Source: Candidatus Zipacnadia bacterium
GTDB taxonomy: Bacteria > Armatimonadota > Zipacnadia > Zipacnadales > UBA5352
Direction: 5' to 3'
DNA length: 50,675 nt
NCBI GenBank assembly: GCA_029820295.1
Contig: JALGVA010000016.1
Location: forward strand, 1-50,675
Part shown: one piece after another, positions 26,202-34,061 of the stretch
How positions within the stretch are numbered: the first letter of the stretch is position 1
Layout: each line of letters starts with the position of its first letter
The notes under the pieces: generated by a model
What the model saw: the letters and a program-made list of their open reading frames with translations, nothing else
Database searches by the model: none
What the model was told of the DNA's origin: nothing
Made by a program: the position numbers and the translations under genes

Positions 26202-26971
26202 CAAAGCAGCGTCACCTCACCGGCCTCAAGCGCGACCTCGCGCCCGTCATCAACGCGCAGCAGCAGACGCCCGTCATCGAGCCAGCGCAGGGCAGTGCCC
26301 GCCAGTGTCTGCGAGAGCGCGCGCGCCTGCACCCGTCGCCCGGCCAGGGCGTCGCGCCCGGCGATGCGTGCGATGACGGCGCACGTCTGTCCGTCCACGA
26401 GCAGATGATACACGCCGTCAAGCCGCGCCGCAAGCTCGTCCGCCAGCGCGGCGACGGCCGCCTCGCGTCCGGCCTCGTGCGAGACGAAGGTCGCACGCTC
26501 GAGTAGCTCCGGCGGCAGATCCTCCGGCGCGCCGTTGACGTTCACCCCGATGCCCACCGCGAGCGGCCCGCCCGCCGGGCCCTCGGCGAGGACGCCGGCC
26601 AGCTTGCGCTCACCGGCCAGCAGGTCGTTGGGCCACTTGATGGCGACGCATACGCCCACAAGCGCCTCGATAGCCTCCGCCGTCGCCAGCGCCGCCGCGG
26701 CGGTGAGCAGGCCCGGCGCGTGCGTGGGGGCCTCCAGCAGCACGGACATGAGCAGGCAGCGGCCCGGCACGTCATCCCAGCGCCGGCCCAGGCGCCCGCG
26801 TCCGGCGGTCTGCGTGTCGGCGACCACGACGGTGCCCACCGGCGCCCCGCCTTCGCGCAGGCGCAGGGCCTCGAGGTTGGTGGAGTCGATGGCCTGGCGC
26901 TGATGCCAGCGCGCGCCGACGAGGCGCGTGCCGAGGCGCGGCCGGCGGTCGATGCCCTGCTCGGGTGACAC
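26201..26971 (-). CDS. birA: Biotin--[acetyl-CoA-carboxylase] ligase
   Basis: A 256-residue class I biotin protein ligase without the N-terminal DNA-binding domain of E. coli BirA, so it should not act as a repressor. The biotinyl-AMP loop GRGRLG is at residues 57-62 and the catalytic KWPNDLL at 112-118, with GIGVNVNG after it. It attaches biotin to carboxyl-carrier proteins. The GTG at 26971 has GGAGGA six bases upstream. The stop overlaps the start of the deacetylase gene. No carboxylase gene lies in the window. Confidence 0.95.
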   Translation of the reverse strand: MSPEQGIDRRPRLGTRLVGARWHQRQAIDSTNLEALRLREGGAPVGTVVVADTQTAGRGRLGRRWDDVPGRCLLMSVLLEAPTHAPGLLTAAAALATAEAIEALVGVCVAIKWPNDLLAGERKLAGVLAEGPAGGPLAVGIGVNVNGAPEDLPPELLERATFVSHEAGREAAVAALADELAARLDGVYHLLVDGQTCAVIARIAGRDALAGRRVQARALSQTLAGTALRWLDDGRLLLRVDDGREVALEAGEVTLL

Positions 26972-27057
26972 GATCGGTCCTCCGCACGGCTGTGGGGGTA
27001 AGGGAGTGCTTGCTCGGTGGCGTTAACGACGTGGACGCAGGGGATGTTCCGAGGCGG

Positions 27058-27816
27058 TCACTCGTCGAGCAGCGCGAAGTCCTCGGTGATCCAGTAGTCG
27101 CCGCAGTTGCTCACGGCGATGCCGACGCCGATGTGATCGGGCCGGTCCCACAGGATGTTCTCGCAGTGGCCCGGGCTGGCCATCAGGCGCACGTGGCTGT
27201 CGTGGATGTTCTCGGGCGTGAACGACCACAGCGTGCCGGCCATGCGCGCGACGTTCTCGGCCACCGCCCGGGGCGTGGTGTTGAAGGCGTTGCGGAAGCG
27301 GGCCTCCAGGGTGCAGTTGCGCCGCAGCGGCGAGCCGTGGCTGAAGTAGCCGAGATCGCGCATCTCCTCGCTGTGCTGACGCGCCATCTCGGCGAGGGTC
27401 AGGTCGGGCCACAGTGCCGGCAGCCCGCGGCTGATGCGCTCCTGGTTCACCAGGTAGACCAGCAGCGCCTCGGCGTTGGCGATCTCGTGGGTGAGGCCCT
27501 CGTCGGGGGCGCCGCGCGCCAGCAGGCCCGCGAGCTGGAAGCGGGTGAGCGACGCCATCGCGCGCTCCCGGTCGCCCTGGCGCTGGTAGATCACGCCCAG
27601 CGTCGCGTGCACGCGGGGACGCTCGGGGGCCAGGTAACAGGCGCGCATGGCCGTCGCCAGCGCGCCACCGACGTCGCCGCGTCCGATCATGGCGGCGGCG
27701 TCGGCCAGCATGGCATCGACGTCGGCGGCCTGCGCCGTCGGCACGCGCACCAGGATGGGCAGCGCCGCCATCAGTGCCACCAGCATCGTCGCGAGCCGTG
27801 GTCCCTGTGCCATCAT
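27058..27816 (-). CDS. Secreted CAP-domain (SCP/PR-1, YkwD-like) protein
   Basis: A 252-residue protein from the first of two ATGs at 27816, with ACGGGG five bases upstream. A signal peptide covers about residues 1-30 (MLVALMAALPILVRVPTAQA). Residues about 33-95 resemble two TPR units (YLAPERPRVHATLGVIYQRQGD). The CAP domain covers about 110-252: LVNQERISRGLPAL, MARQHSEEM, HVRLMASPGHCENIL and GVGIAV. Bacterial CAP proteins are exported; their activities are mostly unknown. It has its own promoter, divergent from the VWA gene, and follows no operon partner. The TPR extension is less common than the bare CAP domain. Confidence 0.9.
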   Translation of the reverse strand: MMAQGPRLATMLVALMAALPILVRVPTAQAADVDAMLADAAAMIGRGDVGGALATAMRACYLAPERPRVHATLGVIYQRQGDRERAMASLTRFQLAGLLARGAPDEGLTHEIANAEALLVYLVNQERISRGLPALWPDLTLAEMARQHSEEMRDLGYFSHGSPLRRNCTLEARFRNAFNTTPRAVAENVARMAGTLWSFTPENIHDSHVRLMASPGHCENILWDRPDHIGVGIAVSNCGDYWITEDFALLDE

Positions 27817-27891
27817 CGGATCCCCGTGATGTCGCGGCTGTCTGCTGGCTCTCTCACCGCTGTATGCGCGTATCAAGAGCTGTGCGTAACA

Positions 27892-27921
27892 ATTGTAGCA
27901 ATTAGCCCGGCCTCGCGTCAA
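27892..27921 (-). promoter_or_regulatory. Promoter of the CAP-domain gene
   Basis: On the minus strand TTGACG (27921-27916) and TACAAT (27897-27892) with an 18-base spacer. The region also has AATTG repeats (27891 and 27945) that could bind a regulator. Leader length is about 70 bases. Confidence 0.6.
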
Positions 27922-27986
27922 TCCCCCGAGCAAAAACAGAGGACAATTGCGGCCCGGTTTGGCGTATGCTATCATCCGATGGAGCC

Positions 27987-30140
27987 ATGAACGGCCTCAA
28001 TGCGCACACCGTGCTGGTCATCGCAGGCGGCGCAGTTGCCGTCGCGGCGCTCTATGTTTGCTGGGCGCGCTTGCGGGACCGCCCCGGCAGGCGGCGCGTG
28101 GCGCTCGTCGTCCTGCGTGCGCTTGTGCTGGCGCTGGTGCTCGCGGCGGTGCTCGATCCGGCGTTGTCCCGGCGCGCGCGCGTTGCGCGCCCGGCGTCGG
28201 TGCTGCTGGCCGTGGACACCTCGACGAGCATGGCGGCCCCGTTGGGTGATGGGGGTACGCGCCTGGCGGCGGTGCTCGCGGCTCTGGACGATGGGCCGCT
28301 GCGTGATGCGCTCGCGCAGGCGGTCGTCACGCGCTACCGCGTCGCCGAGCGCGCCGAGGCCGTCGAGCAGATCGAGCCCGCGCCGCCGGGCGGCGGCACC
28401 GACCTGCAGGCGGCGCTGAGCGAGATACTGCGGGTGCCGCGGGCGCAGCCGCCGGCTGCGTGCCTGCTCATCTCCGACGGCGCCGACTCCACGGCCCGCC
28501 CGCCCGCGCGCGTGGCCGAGGCGCTGGAGGCCTACGGCGTGCCGGTGTTCTGCCTGAGCGTCGGTGGCGAGCCGCCTGCGGATGCGATTCTGGCAGGGCT
28601 GGTGGCGCCGCGCGTGGTGGTCGAGGGCGAGCAGTTCGAGGTGCGCGTCCTGGCGCGCGCGCGGTCGTTGCGGGACCGGCCGCTTACGCTGGTGCTGCGG
28701 CGCGACGACGCCGAGGTCCATCAGGAGGAGCTGCCCGCCGGAGAGGCGGAGCGGCATGCGCGCGTGACCATCGACGCGGGCCGGCCGGGCTACCGGTGGA
28801 TCACCGCCGAGGTCGCGCCGGTTGATGGTGAGCTGACCGACGCCAACAACCTGCGCAGCACGGTGGTGCGCGTCGAGCCGCGTCGGGCGCGCCTGCTGCT
28901 CATCGAGGGCCGGCCGCGGCGCGAGTACGCCTTCCTGCGCCGGCTGCTGCTGCGCATCGAGGACCTCGAGCCGGTCATTCTGCTGCGCAAGCGCGAGCCC
29001 GCCGAGTTCTGGCTGGACGCGGGGGAGCCGCGCCGGGCGTCGCTGTCGGCCGCCGGCGACCTCAGCCGCTACCGGGCGGTCATCCTGTCGAACATCGAGG
29101 CGGACGCCCTCGGGCCGGCCTTCATCGGCAGACTCGCGGACTTCGTCACGGACGGCGGCGCGCTGGCGATGCTCGGCGGCGAGCACTCGTTTGGCGCGGG
29201 CGACTGGGCGGGCAGCAGCCTGCGCGGCACGCTGCCGGTCGGCATGGGGGGTGAGCTGCTCGGCGATGCCGTCTCCGTGCGCCTGAGCGGCGATGGCGAG
29301 CTGGCGCGTGAGCTGCGGGCGACCGGCTTCACCGGCTGGCAGCGGCTGCCGCTGCTCGACGGCATGAACGCGGTGTCCGGTGTCAGCTCCGGCGCGGAGG
29401 TCGTCATGGAGGGCCTGTCCGGTTCGGCGGTGCTCGGGCCGCTGGTGGTGGCAGGCCGCGTGGGACAGGGGCGGGCGCTGGCGATGATGGCGTCCGACAC
29501 CTGGCGCTGGCAGCAGTCGGCCGACGCCGACGAGCACAGCCGCGCGGGCTGGGAAGCGCTGTGGACCACGCTGATCGGCTGGCTGATCGCGCCGCGTGCC
29601 GAGCGCCAGGTGGTGATCGACCTGGGCCGCGACAGCTTCGAGGCGGGGGAGCCGGTGCACGCGCTGGTGTACGTGCGCGACGCCGACTGCCAGCCGGTGG
29701 CCGGGGCGCGCGTCGAGGTGAGTGCAGCCGAACTCGGCTCCGCCGGAGCGCCTGTCGAGGCGACTGCGACGGGTACGCCGGGCGAGTACTCGGCGAGCTT
29801 CATCGCAGGCGATCCCGGTTCCTACCAGGCGCGCGCGATGGCTTACCTGCCGGATGGCGGCGAGATCGGGGACAGGCGGCGCTTCGACGTGACGCCACCG
29901 ATCGGCGAGCTGGCGGATCGGCCGCGGCCCGAGGTGCTTGAGGCGATTGCGGCGGCGACCGGCGGGCGCTGCCTGCCCCTCGAGCGTGCAGGCGAGATAG
30001 CGGAGCTGCTGCCACTGGCGCCGGTGGTGGAGGAGCGCACGGTCGAGCTGCGCCCGGCGCGCACGCTCTCGTTCTTCCTGGTGCTGCTGGCCATCGCGGG
30101 CGCGGACTGGCTGTTGCGCCGGCGCTGGGGCGTAGGGTGA
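27987..30140 (+). CDS. Membrane VWA/glutamine-amidotransferase-like protein
   Basis: About 717 residues. Two N-terminal helices (VLVIAGGAVAVAALYVCW and a second near residue 45) are followed by a von Willebrand A domain with the metal site VDTSTSM and TDLQAALSEILR. Ig-like strands and a class I GATase-fold region (RARLLLIEGRPRREYAFLRRLL, LADFVTDGGALAMLGGEHSF) come next, then another beta domain and a final helix (TLSFFLVLLAIAGADWLL). This layout is typical of large VWA membrane proteins linked to MoxR/BatA-like clusters, often next to DUF4159 proteins as here. An ATG at 27966 is an alternative start; both lack a good ribosome site. Function is unknown, perhaps envelope maintenance. Confidence 0.8.
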   Translation: MNGLNAHTVLVIAGGAVAVAALYVCWARLRDRPGRRRVALVVLRALVLALVLAAVLDPALSRRARVARPASVLLAVDTSTSMAAPLGDGGTRLAAVLAALDDGPLRDALAQAVVTRYRVAERAEAVEQIEPAPPGGGTDLQAALSEILRVPRAQPPAACLLISDGADSTARPPARVAEALEAYGVPVFCLSVGGEPPADAILAGLVAPRVVVEGEQFEVRVLARARSLRDRPLTLVLRRDDAEVHQEELPAGEAERHARVTIDAGRPGYRWITAEVAPVDGELTDANNLRSTVVRVEPRRARLLLIEGRPRREYAFLRRLLLRIEDLEPVILLRKREPAEFWLDAGEPRRASLSAAGDLSRYRAVILSNIEADALGPAFIGRLADFVTDGGALAMLGGEHSFGAGDWAGSSLRGTLPVGMGGELLGDAVSVRLSGDGELARELRATGFTGWQRLPLLDGMNAVSGVSSGAEVVMEGLSGSAVLGPLVVAGRVGQGRALAMMASDTWRWQQSADADEHSRAGWEALWTTLIGWLIAPRAERQVVIDLGRDSFEAGEPVHALVYVRDADCQPVAGARVEVSAAELGSAGAPVEATATGTPGEYSASFIAGDPGSYQARAMAYLPDGGEIGDRRRFDVTPPIGELADRPRPEVLEAIAAATGGRCLPLERAGEIAELLPLAPVVEERTVELRPARTLSFFLVLLAIAGADWLLRRRWGVG

Positions 30141-30171
30141 GCGGGATGGCGGGGCGGTCGTGGGAACGGCG

Positions 30172-30294
30172 GGCCGGTCAGGCGACTGCTCGCGCCTGAT
30201 GGCGCTCGCAACGGCCCGTCCGACGGCAACGGCAGTCGCCCTGCAGGCGACCCCCGCCGTACAACACGGCACCGGCACGCGCGGCGCGTGCCGG
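30172..30294. repeat. Hairpin-rich spacer between the VWA and DUF4159 genes
   Basis: Three hairpins in 190 bases of noncoding sequence: TCAGGCG/CGCCTGA, GTCGCC/GGCGAC, and a perfect 9-base stem CCGGCACGC/GCGTGCCGG (30272-30280 and 30286-30294). The GGGCCGGTCAGGCG start also occurs at about 40203. The last hairpin could attenuate transcription into the DUF4159 gene. Confidence 0.55.
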
Positions 30295-30329
30295 AACTTC
30301 GCCACCGCGGACTCGTCTGAAAGGCCGAC

Positions 30330-30992
30330 ATGAAGCTGCGCGCGCCGACCATCCTGCTGGCACTCTTCCTCGCGCTCTCGGGCGCGCGGCCGGGGGCGTG
30401 CGCGGAGCTGATCGGTCGCCTCAAGTACGGCGGCGGCGGCGACTGGTACGCCAACCCCACCTCGCTGCCCAACCTGCTCGCCTTCGTGCGCGAGCACTCG
30501 GCGCTCGACCTGCCCGAGCGCGAGGTGACCGTGGAGCCCGCCTCCCCGGAGTTGCGCGACTTTGCCTTCGTGCACGTCACCGGCCACGGGCGCATCAGCT
30601 TCACCCCCGAGGAGCGGCGCAACCTGCGCGAGTGGATGCTCGGCGGCGGCTTCCTCCACGTCGATGACAACTACGGCCTCGACGAGCACTTCCGCCGGGA
30701 GGTGGCGCTGATCTTCCCGGGCCGTGAGCTGATCGAGCTCCCCTTCACGCACCCGATCTACCACTGCCTCTTCGACTTCCCCCGCGGGCTGCCCAAGATC
30801 CACGAGCACCACGGTGGGCCCCCACACGGCTACGGCATCGTGCACGAGGGGCGGGTGGTGTTGTTCTACTCGTTCAATACCGACCTGGGTGACGGCTGGG
30901 AGAGCGCCGAGGTGCACAACGATCCCGAGGAGACGCGCCTGCAGGCGCTGCGCATGGGCGCGAACCTGCTGGTCTACGCGCTGAGCCGGTAG
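30330..30992 (+). CDS. DUF4159 domain-containing exported protein
   Basis: A 220-residue protein with a signal peptide (about residues 1-25, ending GACAE) and a full DUF4159 domain: RLKYGGGGDWYANPTSLPNLL at the start of the mature protein, HVTGHGRISF, GGGFLHVDDNYGLDEHF and a final HNDPEETRLQALRMGANLLVYAL. DUF4159 is found alone or at the C-terminus of VWA/GATase proteins and has no assigned activity; the fold resembles a class I glutamine amidotransferase. Its gene lies downstream of the VWA membrane protein on the same strand, separated by a 189-base hairpin-rich spacer. The two probably act together in the envelope. Confidence 0.93.
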   Translation: MKLRAPTILLALFLALSGARPGACAELIGRLKYGGGGDWYANPTSLPNLLAFVREHSALDLPEREVTVEPASPELRDFAFVHVTGHGRISFTPEERRNLREWMLGGGFLHVDDNYGLDEHFRREVALIFPGRELIELPFTHPIYHCLFDFPRGLPKIHEHHGGPPHGYGIVHEGRVVLFYSFNTDLGDGWESAEVHNDPEETRLQALRMGANLLVYALSR

Positions 30993-31007
30993 CGCAGCGG
31001 GGTGCGC

Positions 31008-31037
31008 TTGACCGTGCGCCGGGGGCGCCGGTATAAT
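31008..31037 (+). promoter_or_regulatory. Sigma-70-type promoter of the PD40 lipoprotein gene
   Basis: TTGACC (31008-31013) and a perfect TATAAT (31032-31037) with an 18-base spacer, just after the DUF4159 stop codon. The leader would be about 115 bases. Confidence 0.7.
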
Positions 31038-31157
31038 CGGCCTCAGGTGGGAGAAACCGCGCGGGGCCGGGCGTGTCCAAAGACTCGCCCCGACTCGGGC
31101 AATACTGTGTCCACGACTGCTGTGCGGGAAGCCCCCGCACCAGGGGAGAATACCGAC

Positions 31158-32141
31158 ATGATGACTCGGTCGCACGCCTGTGCTCTGCTCGTGGCGCTCC
31201 TCGCGTTGGCGGTGGCCGCACTGATCGGCTGCAGCGGCGACGCCACCGTGGTCTACCAGAACGTCTCCGAGCGCACCTCCTGGGGGGTGGACGCCAAGGT
31301 CGTCTTCGCCTCCTTCGGCGGCAACGGCCAGCTCTACGTCTACAGCCTCAACGAGACGGGTGGCGGCCTGGTGCTGCTCACCGCCTCGGACAACGACGCC
31401 GACTTCAACGATGAGGGCGGCCGCCATCCCGCGGTGAGCCCGGACGGCAGCGTGATCGCGATCAGCACCCGGCGCGGACTCACGCCCGCCATCTACCTGA
31501 TCGACCCCGAACGCGGCGACCGGGACGGCATCACTCCGGTCACCAGCGACGCGGGCACCGGCGCCGACACCGAGCCGAGCTGGTCTCCCGCGGGCGACCG
31601 CATCGTCTACACCAGCACCCGGGGCGACAATGAGGCAGACCTGTTCATCATCAACGCCGACGGCTCGGGCATGCTGCCACTCATCGACACGCCCGCCGCC
31701 GAGCACTGGGGCGTCATCTCGCCCGACGGCACCATGCTCGCCTACAGCTCCGATGCCGCCGGCAACACCGACATCTGGGTCAAGGACATCAGCAACCTGG
31801 GCGACGCCGCCTACGACCCCACCGACCCGGGCACCAACATCACCGCCGCCTCACCGTTCCGCGACGAGGCGCCGAACTGGGCGCCCGATGGCACGAAGAT
31901 CGCCTTCCACAGCAATCGCAACGGCGACTTCGACATCTTCCTGATGAACCCCGACGGCTCCGAGCAGGTCGCCGTCACCGCCGACCAGCGCTCCGACGGC
32001 TTCCCCGTGTTCAATCCCGCGGGCGACCGCCTCGCCATCACCCGCGACCGTGAGATCTGGCTCATCCCCGCGCTGCCATGGGTCGACTGGCGAGCAGATG
32101 CCGAGGAGCGGGCCGACCGGCTCACCCGTCGCTTCCAGTAG
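31158..32141 (+). CDS. TolB-like beta-propeller (PD40) lipoprotein
   Basis: A 327-residue lipoprotein. The signal ends LIGC with the lipidated cysteine at residue 25. The mature part is a six-bladed TolB-type propeller with PD40 repeats: HPAVSPDGSVIAIST, EPSWSPAGDRIVYTST, HWGVISPDGTMLAYSS, APNWAPDGTKIAFHSNRNGDFDIF and FPVFNPAGDRLAIT. Such proteins bind peptides or envelope partners, but no substrate can be inferred. The start ATG at 31158 has GGGGAGA eight bases upstream. It has its own strong promoter, and an 11-base hairpin follows the stop codon, so it is likely monocistronic. No tol-pal genes lie nearby. Confidence 0.88.
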   Translation: MMTRSHACALLVALLALAVAALIGCSGDATVVYQNVSERTSWGVDAKVVFASFGGNGQLYVYSLNETGGGLVLLTASDNDADFNDEGGRHPAVSPDGSVIAISTRRGLTPAIYLIDPERGDRDGITPVTSDAGTGADTEPSWSPAGDRIVYTSTRGDNEADLFIINADGSGMLPLIDTPAAEHWGVISPDGTMLAYSSDAAGNTDIWVKDISNLGDAAYDPTDPGTNITAASPFRDEAPNWAPDGTKIAFHSNRNGDFDIFLMNPDGSEQVAVTADQRSDGFPVFNPAGDRLAITRDREIWLIPALPWVDWRADAEERADRLTRRFQ

Positions 32142-32167
32142 TAGGCCGCGCGAGCCACAGACCACCC

Positions 32168-32193
32168 GGGCCCGACTCCGCCGAGTCGGGCCC
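32168..32193 (+). terminator. Strong hairpin after the PD40 lipoprotein gene
   Basis: Perfect 11-base stem GGGCCCGACTC/GAGTCGGGCCC with a CGCC loop, 26 bases after the stop codon. There is no T-run, so it is not a canonical intrinsic terminator, but it may stop transcription or protect the 3' end. Confidence 0.5.
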
Positions 32194-32279
32194 GACCGCG
32201 TACGCCCGTGGAAGGACATCGACGGCGCGCGCGGAACCTGCGCGGCGCATATCAGATGCGCGCTCGGGAGCTGGTCGGG

Positions 32280-33383
32280 ATGTCGAAGTACGCGCAGCAG
32301 CCGGTGCAGATCACCTCGCCATGGGACGGGGATGTGCTCAATCGCCATGATGGTGAGGAGACCGACGAGGGGCTGTGGATTACCGTCGAGGGCAGGGCGC
32401 CTGCCGGCGAGGAGGTCACCGTCGCCGGGCAGCCCGCCGAACGCGACGGCGAGCGCTTCTCGGCGCGGCTGCTGCTCAGCCGGCACGACACGACCGTCAC
32501 GGCAGCCGCGCCCTCGGGCGAGGACAGCATTTCGCTGCTCTATGACCGGCACTCGCGCAAGCGCTACCGGTTCTCGGTGGACGACAATGTGCTCTTCCTG
32601 CGCGACCTCGCCACAGAGCCACCCGAGTCGCTCTTCGATCACTGGTACCTGGCCTTCTGGCGGGAGATGCATGAGCGCTTCGGGGCGAAGATCCACATCA
32701 ACATCTACTACCAGTGCCCGGGTTTCATCCTGGCCGACATGCACGACCGCTGGCGTGACGAGTGGGCCGCCAACGCCGAGTGGCTGCACCTGAGTTTCCA
32801 TGCCCTGCAGAACGAGCCGGCGTGGATCTACCGCAATGCCCCCGGCCGGCGCCTGGCGCGCGACTGGGAGATGGTGATGGACGAGATCTATCGCTTCGCC
32901 ACGCCCGCGGTCACCGGAGACACCACGACCGTGCACTGGGCGGAGGCGACGCGCGAGGGCGTCGAGGCGCTCTACGCGCGGGGCATCCGCAAGCTCATCG
33001 CGCTGCCGGGCTTCCACCCCGACGGCGCGCCGCGCACCAGCTACCACCTCGACCGCGCCCAGGTCCAGCATCTGCTCGAGCGGGACGCGTGGCGCGATCC
33101 GGTGACCGGGATGATCTTCGTGTCCTGCGACGAGGTGGTCAACTCGTACTCGGTGGAGGACGTGCCGAAGATTCTTGACGCTCAGGAGCAAAGCGCGCAC
33201 ACCTGCGAGCTGGTTGAGCTGCTCATCCACGAGCAGTACTTCCGCGAGGAGTTGAGCAACTACCAGCCCGAGATCAGGGATAAGGTCGTCGCGGCGCTGG
33301 AGTGGGTGACCGAGCGCGACTACGAGCCGTGCTTCTGGTGCGAGGGGTTCCTGGGTAACACCTGGGGCTGGCCGTCGGCGTAG
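32280..33383 (+). CDS. Putative carbohydrate deacetylase-like protein with N-terminal Ig-like domain
   Basis: A 367-residue protein from ATG 32280 (another ATG is at 32256; neither has a strong ribosome site). Residues about 5-85 look like an Ig-like beta domain (QITSPWDGDVLN, GEEVTVAGQPAERDGERF). The rest resembles the NodB/glycoside hydrolase-deacetylase barrel: FSVDDNVLFLRDLA in the place of the catalytic Asp motif, HLSFHALQNEPAW in the place of the metal His motif, and TTVHWAEAT. The canonical TFDDGP and HSxxH signatures are absent, so activity is uncertain. No signal peptide is visible, which points to a cytoplasmic enzyme. I do not recognise a named family. Confidence 0.7.
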   Translation: MSKYAQQPVQITSPWDGDVLNRHDGEETDEGLWITVEGRAPAGEEVTVAGQPAERDGERFSARLLLSRHDTTVTAAAPSGEDSISLLYDRHSRKRYRFSVDDNVLFLRDLATEPPESLFDHWYLAFWREMHERFGAKIHINIYYQCPGFILADMHDRWRDEWAANAEWLHLSFHALQNEPAWIYRNAPGRRLARDWEMVMDEIYRFATPAVTGDTTTVHWAEATREGVEALYARGIRKLIALPGFHPDGAPRTSYHLDRAQVQHLLERDAWRDPVTGMIFVSCDEVVNSYSVEDVPKILDAQEQSAHTCELVELLIHEQYFREELSNYQPEIRDKVVAALEWVTERDYEPCFWCEGFLGNTWGWPSA

Positions 33384-33457
33384 TACCCGGACCCGCCGCC
33401 GGCGGGCGCTCATGGTTCGGGCGGGGGCGGTTCGCAGATCGCATGGGAGCATCACAC

Positions 33458-33827
33458 ATGGTCCAGGAGACGGGGGAGCCGCCGCGGGCGGCGGGCGGCT
33501 ACGCCTCGACATTCCTGCAGCGGCACGGCCCGCTCCTGCGGCTGTTCGCTCTCGCAGCGTACCTGGCGATGCGGCTGGCGCCAGCGGGACAGCCGCTGCG
33601 CTGGCAGTACGATTGGGTCACAGGGCACTTCCTCACGATAGCGAGCGCCTTCAACCGCTACGGCATTCTCGAACTGCGCGGCGTGCCCATCCAGAGTTCG
33701 GGGCCGCTGTGGCCCGACCCGAATGTCTACGGCAACTGGCCGCCGGGCTTCGGCCTGATGCTCAGCGCGGTGCTCCGGTTGCCCGGCGATCCGCTGGTGC
33801 TGGCCCGCATCTTCGCCGCGCTGGCGC
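33458..33827 (+). pseudogene. Truncated membrane glycosyltransferase-like gene (5' part)
   Basis: From ATG 33458 (GGGAG eight bases upstream) about 123 codons encode the start of a GT-C/GT39-like membrane protein: one helix (LLRLFALAAYLAMRLAP), then an extracytoplasmic loop with TGHFLTIASAFNRYGI, WPDPNVYGNWPPGFGLMLSAVLRL and LARIFAAL. After about 33827 the frame continues to 34078 but the sequence no longer looks like a membrane protein. Only the N-terminus of a 450-600 residue protein remains. An IS3-type transposase scrap follows at 33913, so the rest was probably lost in an insertion-linked rearrangement. Confidence 0.75.
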
Positions 33828-33912
33828 CCGATGGCGGTGCGCTGCCGGCTGGGGCGGCCGGGGGCGAGTCGATCTTCACGATGCCGGACAGCCTGCCGGC
33901 ACCCGATCCGCC

Positions 33913-33960
33913 GGGAGAATCCGTATGTCGAGAGCTTCACCGGGAAGCTGAGGGGTGGGG
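33913..33960 (+). mobile_element. Remnant of an IS3-family transposase gene (DDE glutamate region)
   Basis: In the frame of 33831, translation gives RENPYVESFTGKLRGGEL. The block ENPYVESF-GKLR is a hallmark of IS3-family transposases around the catalytic Glu (canonical form ENgYiESFnGkLRDE). Only about 45 bases are recognisable; neither ends nor terminal repeats of the element are visible. It marks the junction between the truncated glycosyltransferase gene and the lower-GC membrane protein. Confidence 0.65.
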
Positions 33961-34061
33961 AACTGGATCGGAAACCCGGGACCGGCCACCCGCGGTGTGT
34001 TGGTGTCTGCGGCCCGAGAGCCTGGTGGACGGGATGGGACTCAGAGGCGGTGACAACCTGG

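Noticed and set aside
27972-31706. A 1244-codon open frame on the minus strand opposite the VWA, DUF4159 and PD40 genes
   Set aside because: It is the antisense shadow of three well-supported genes. Its translation is rich in His, Arg, Gln and Ala with no domain, as expected from high-GC complementary strands.
32168-32193. The 11-base hairpin as a classical intrinsic terminator
   Set aside because: It lacks the following T-run, so it was listed only as a probable 3'-end structure.
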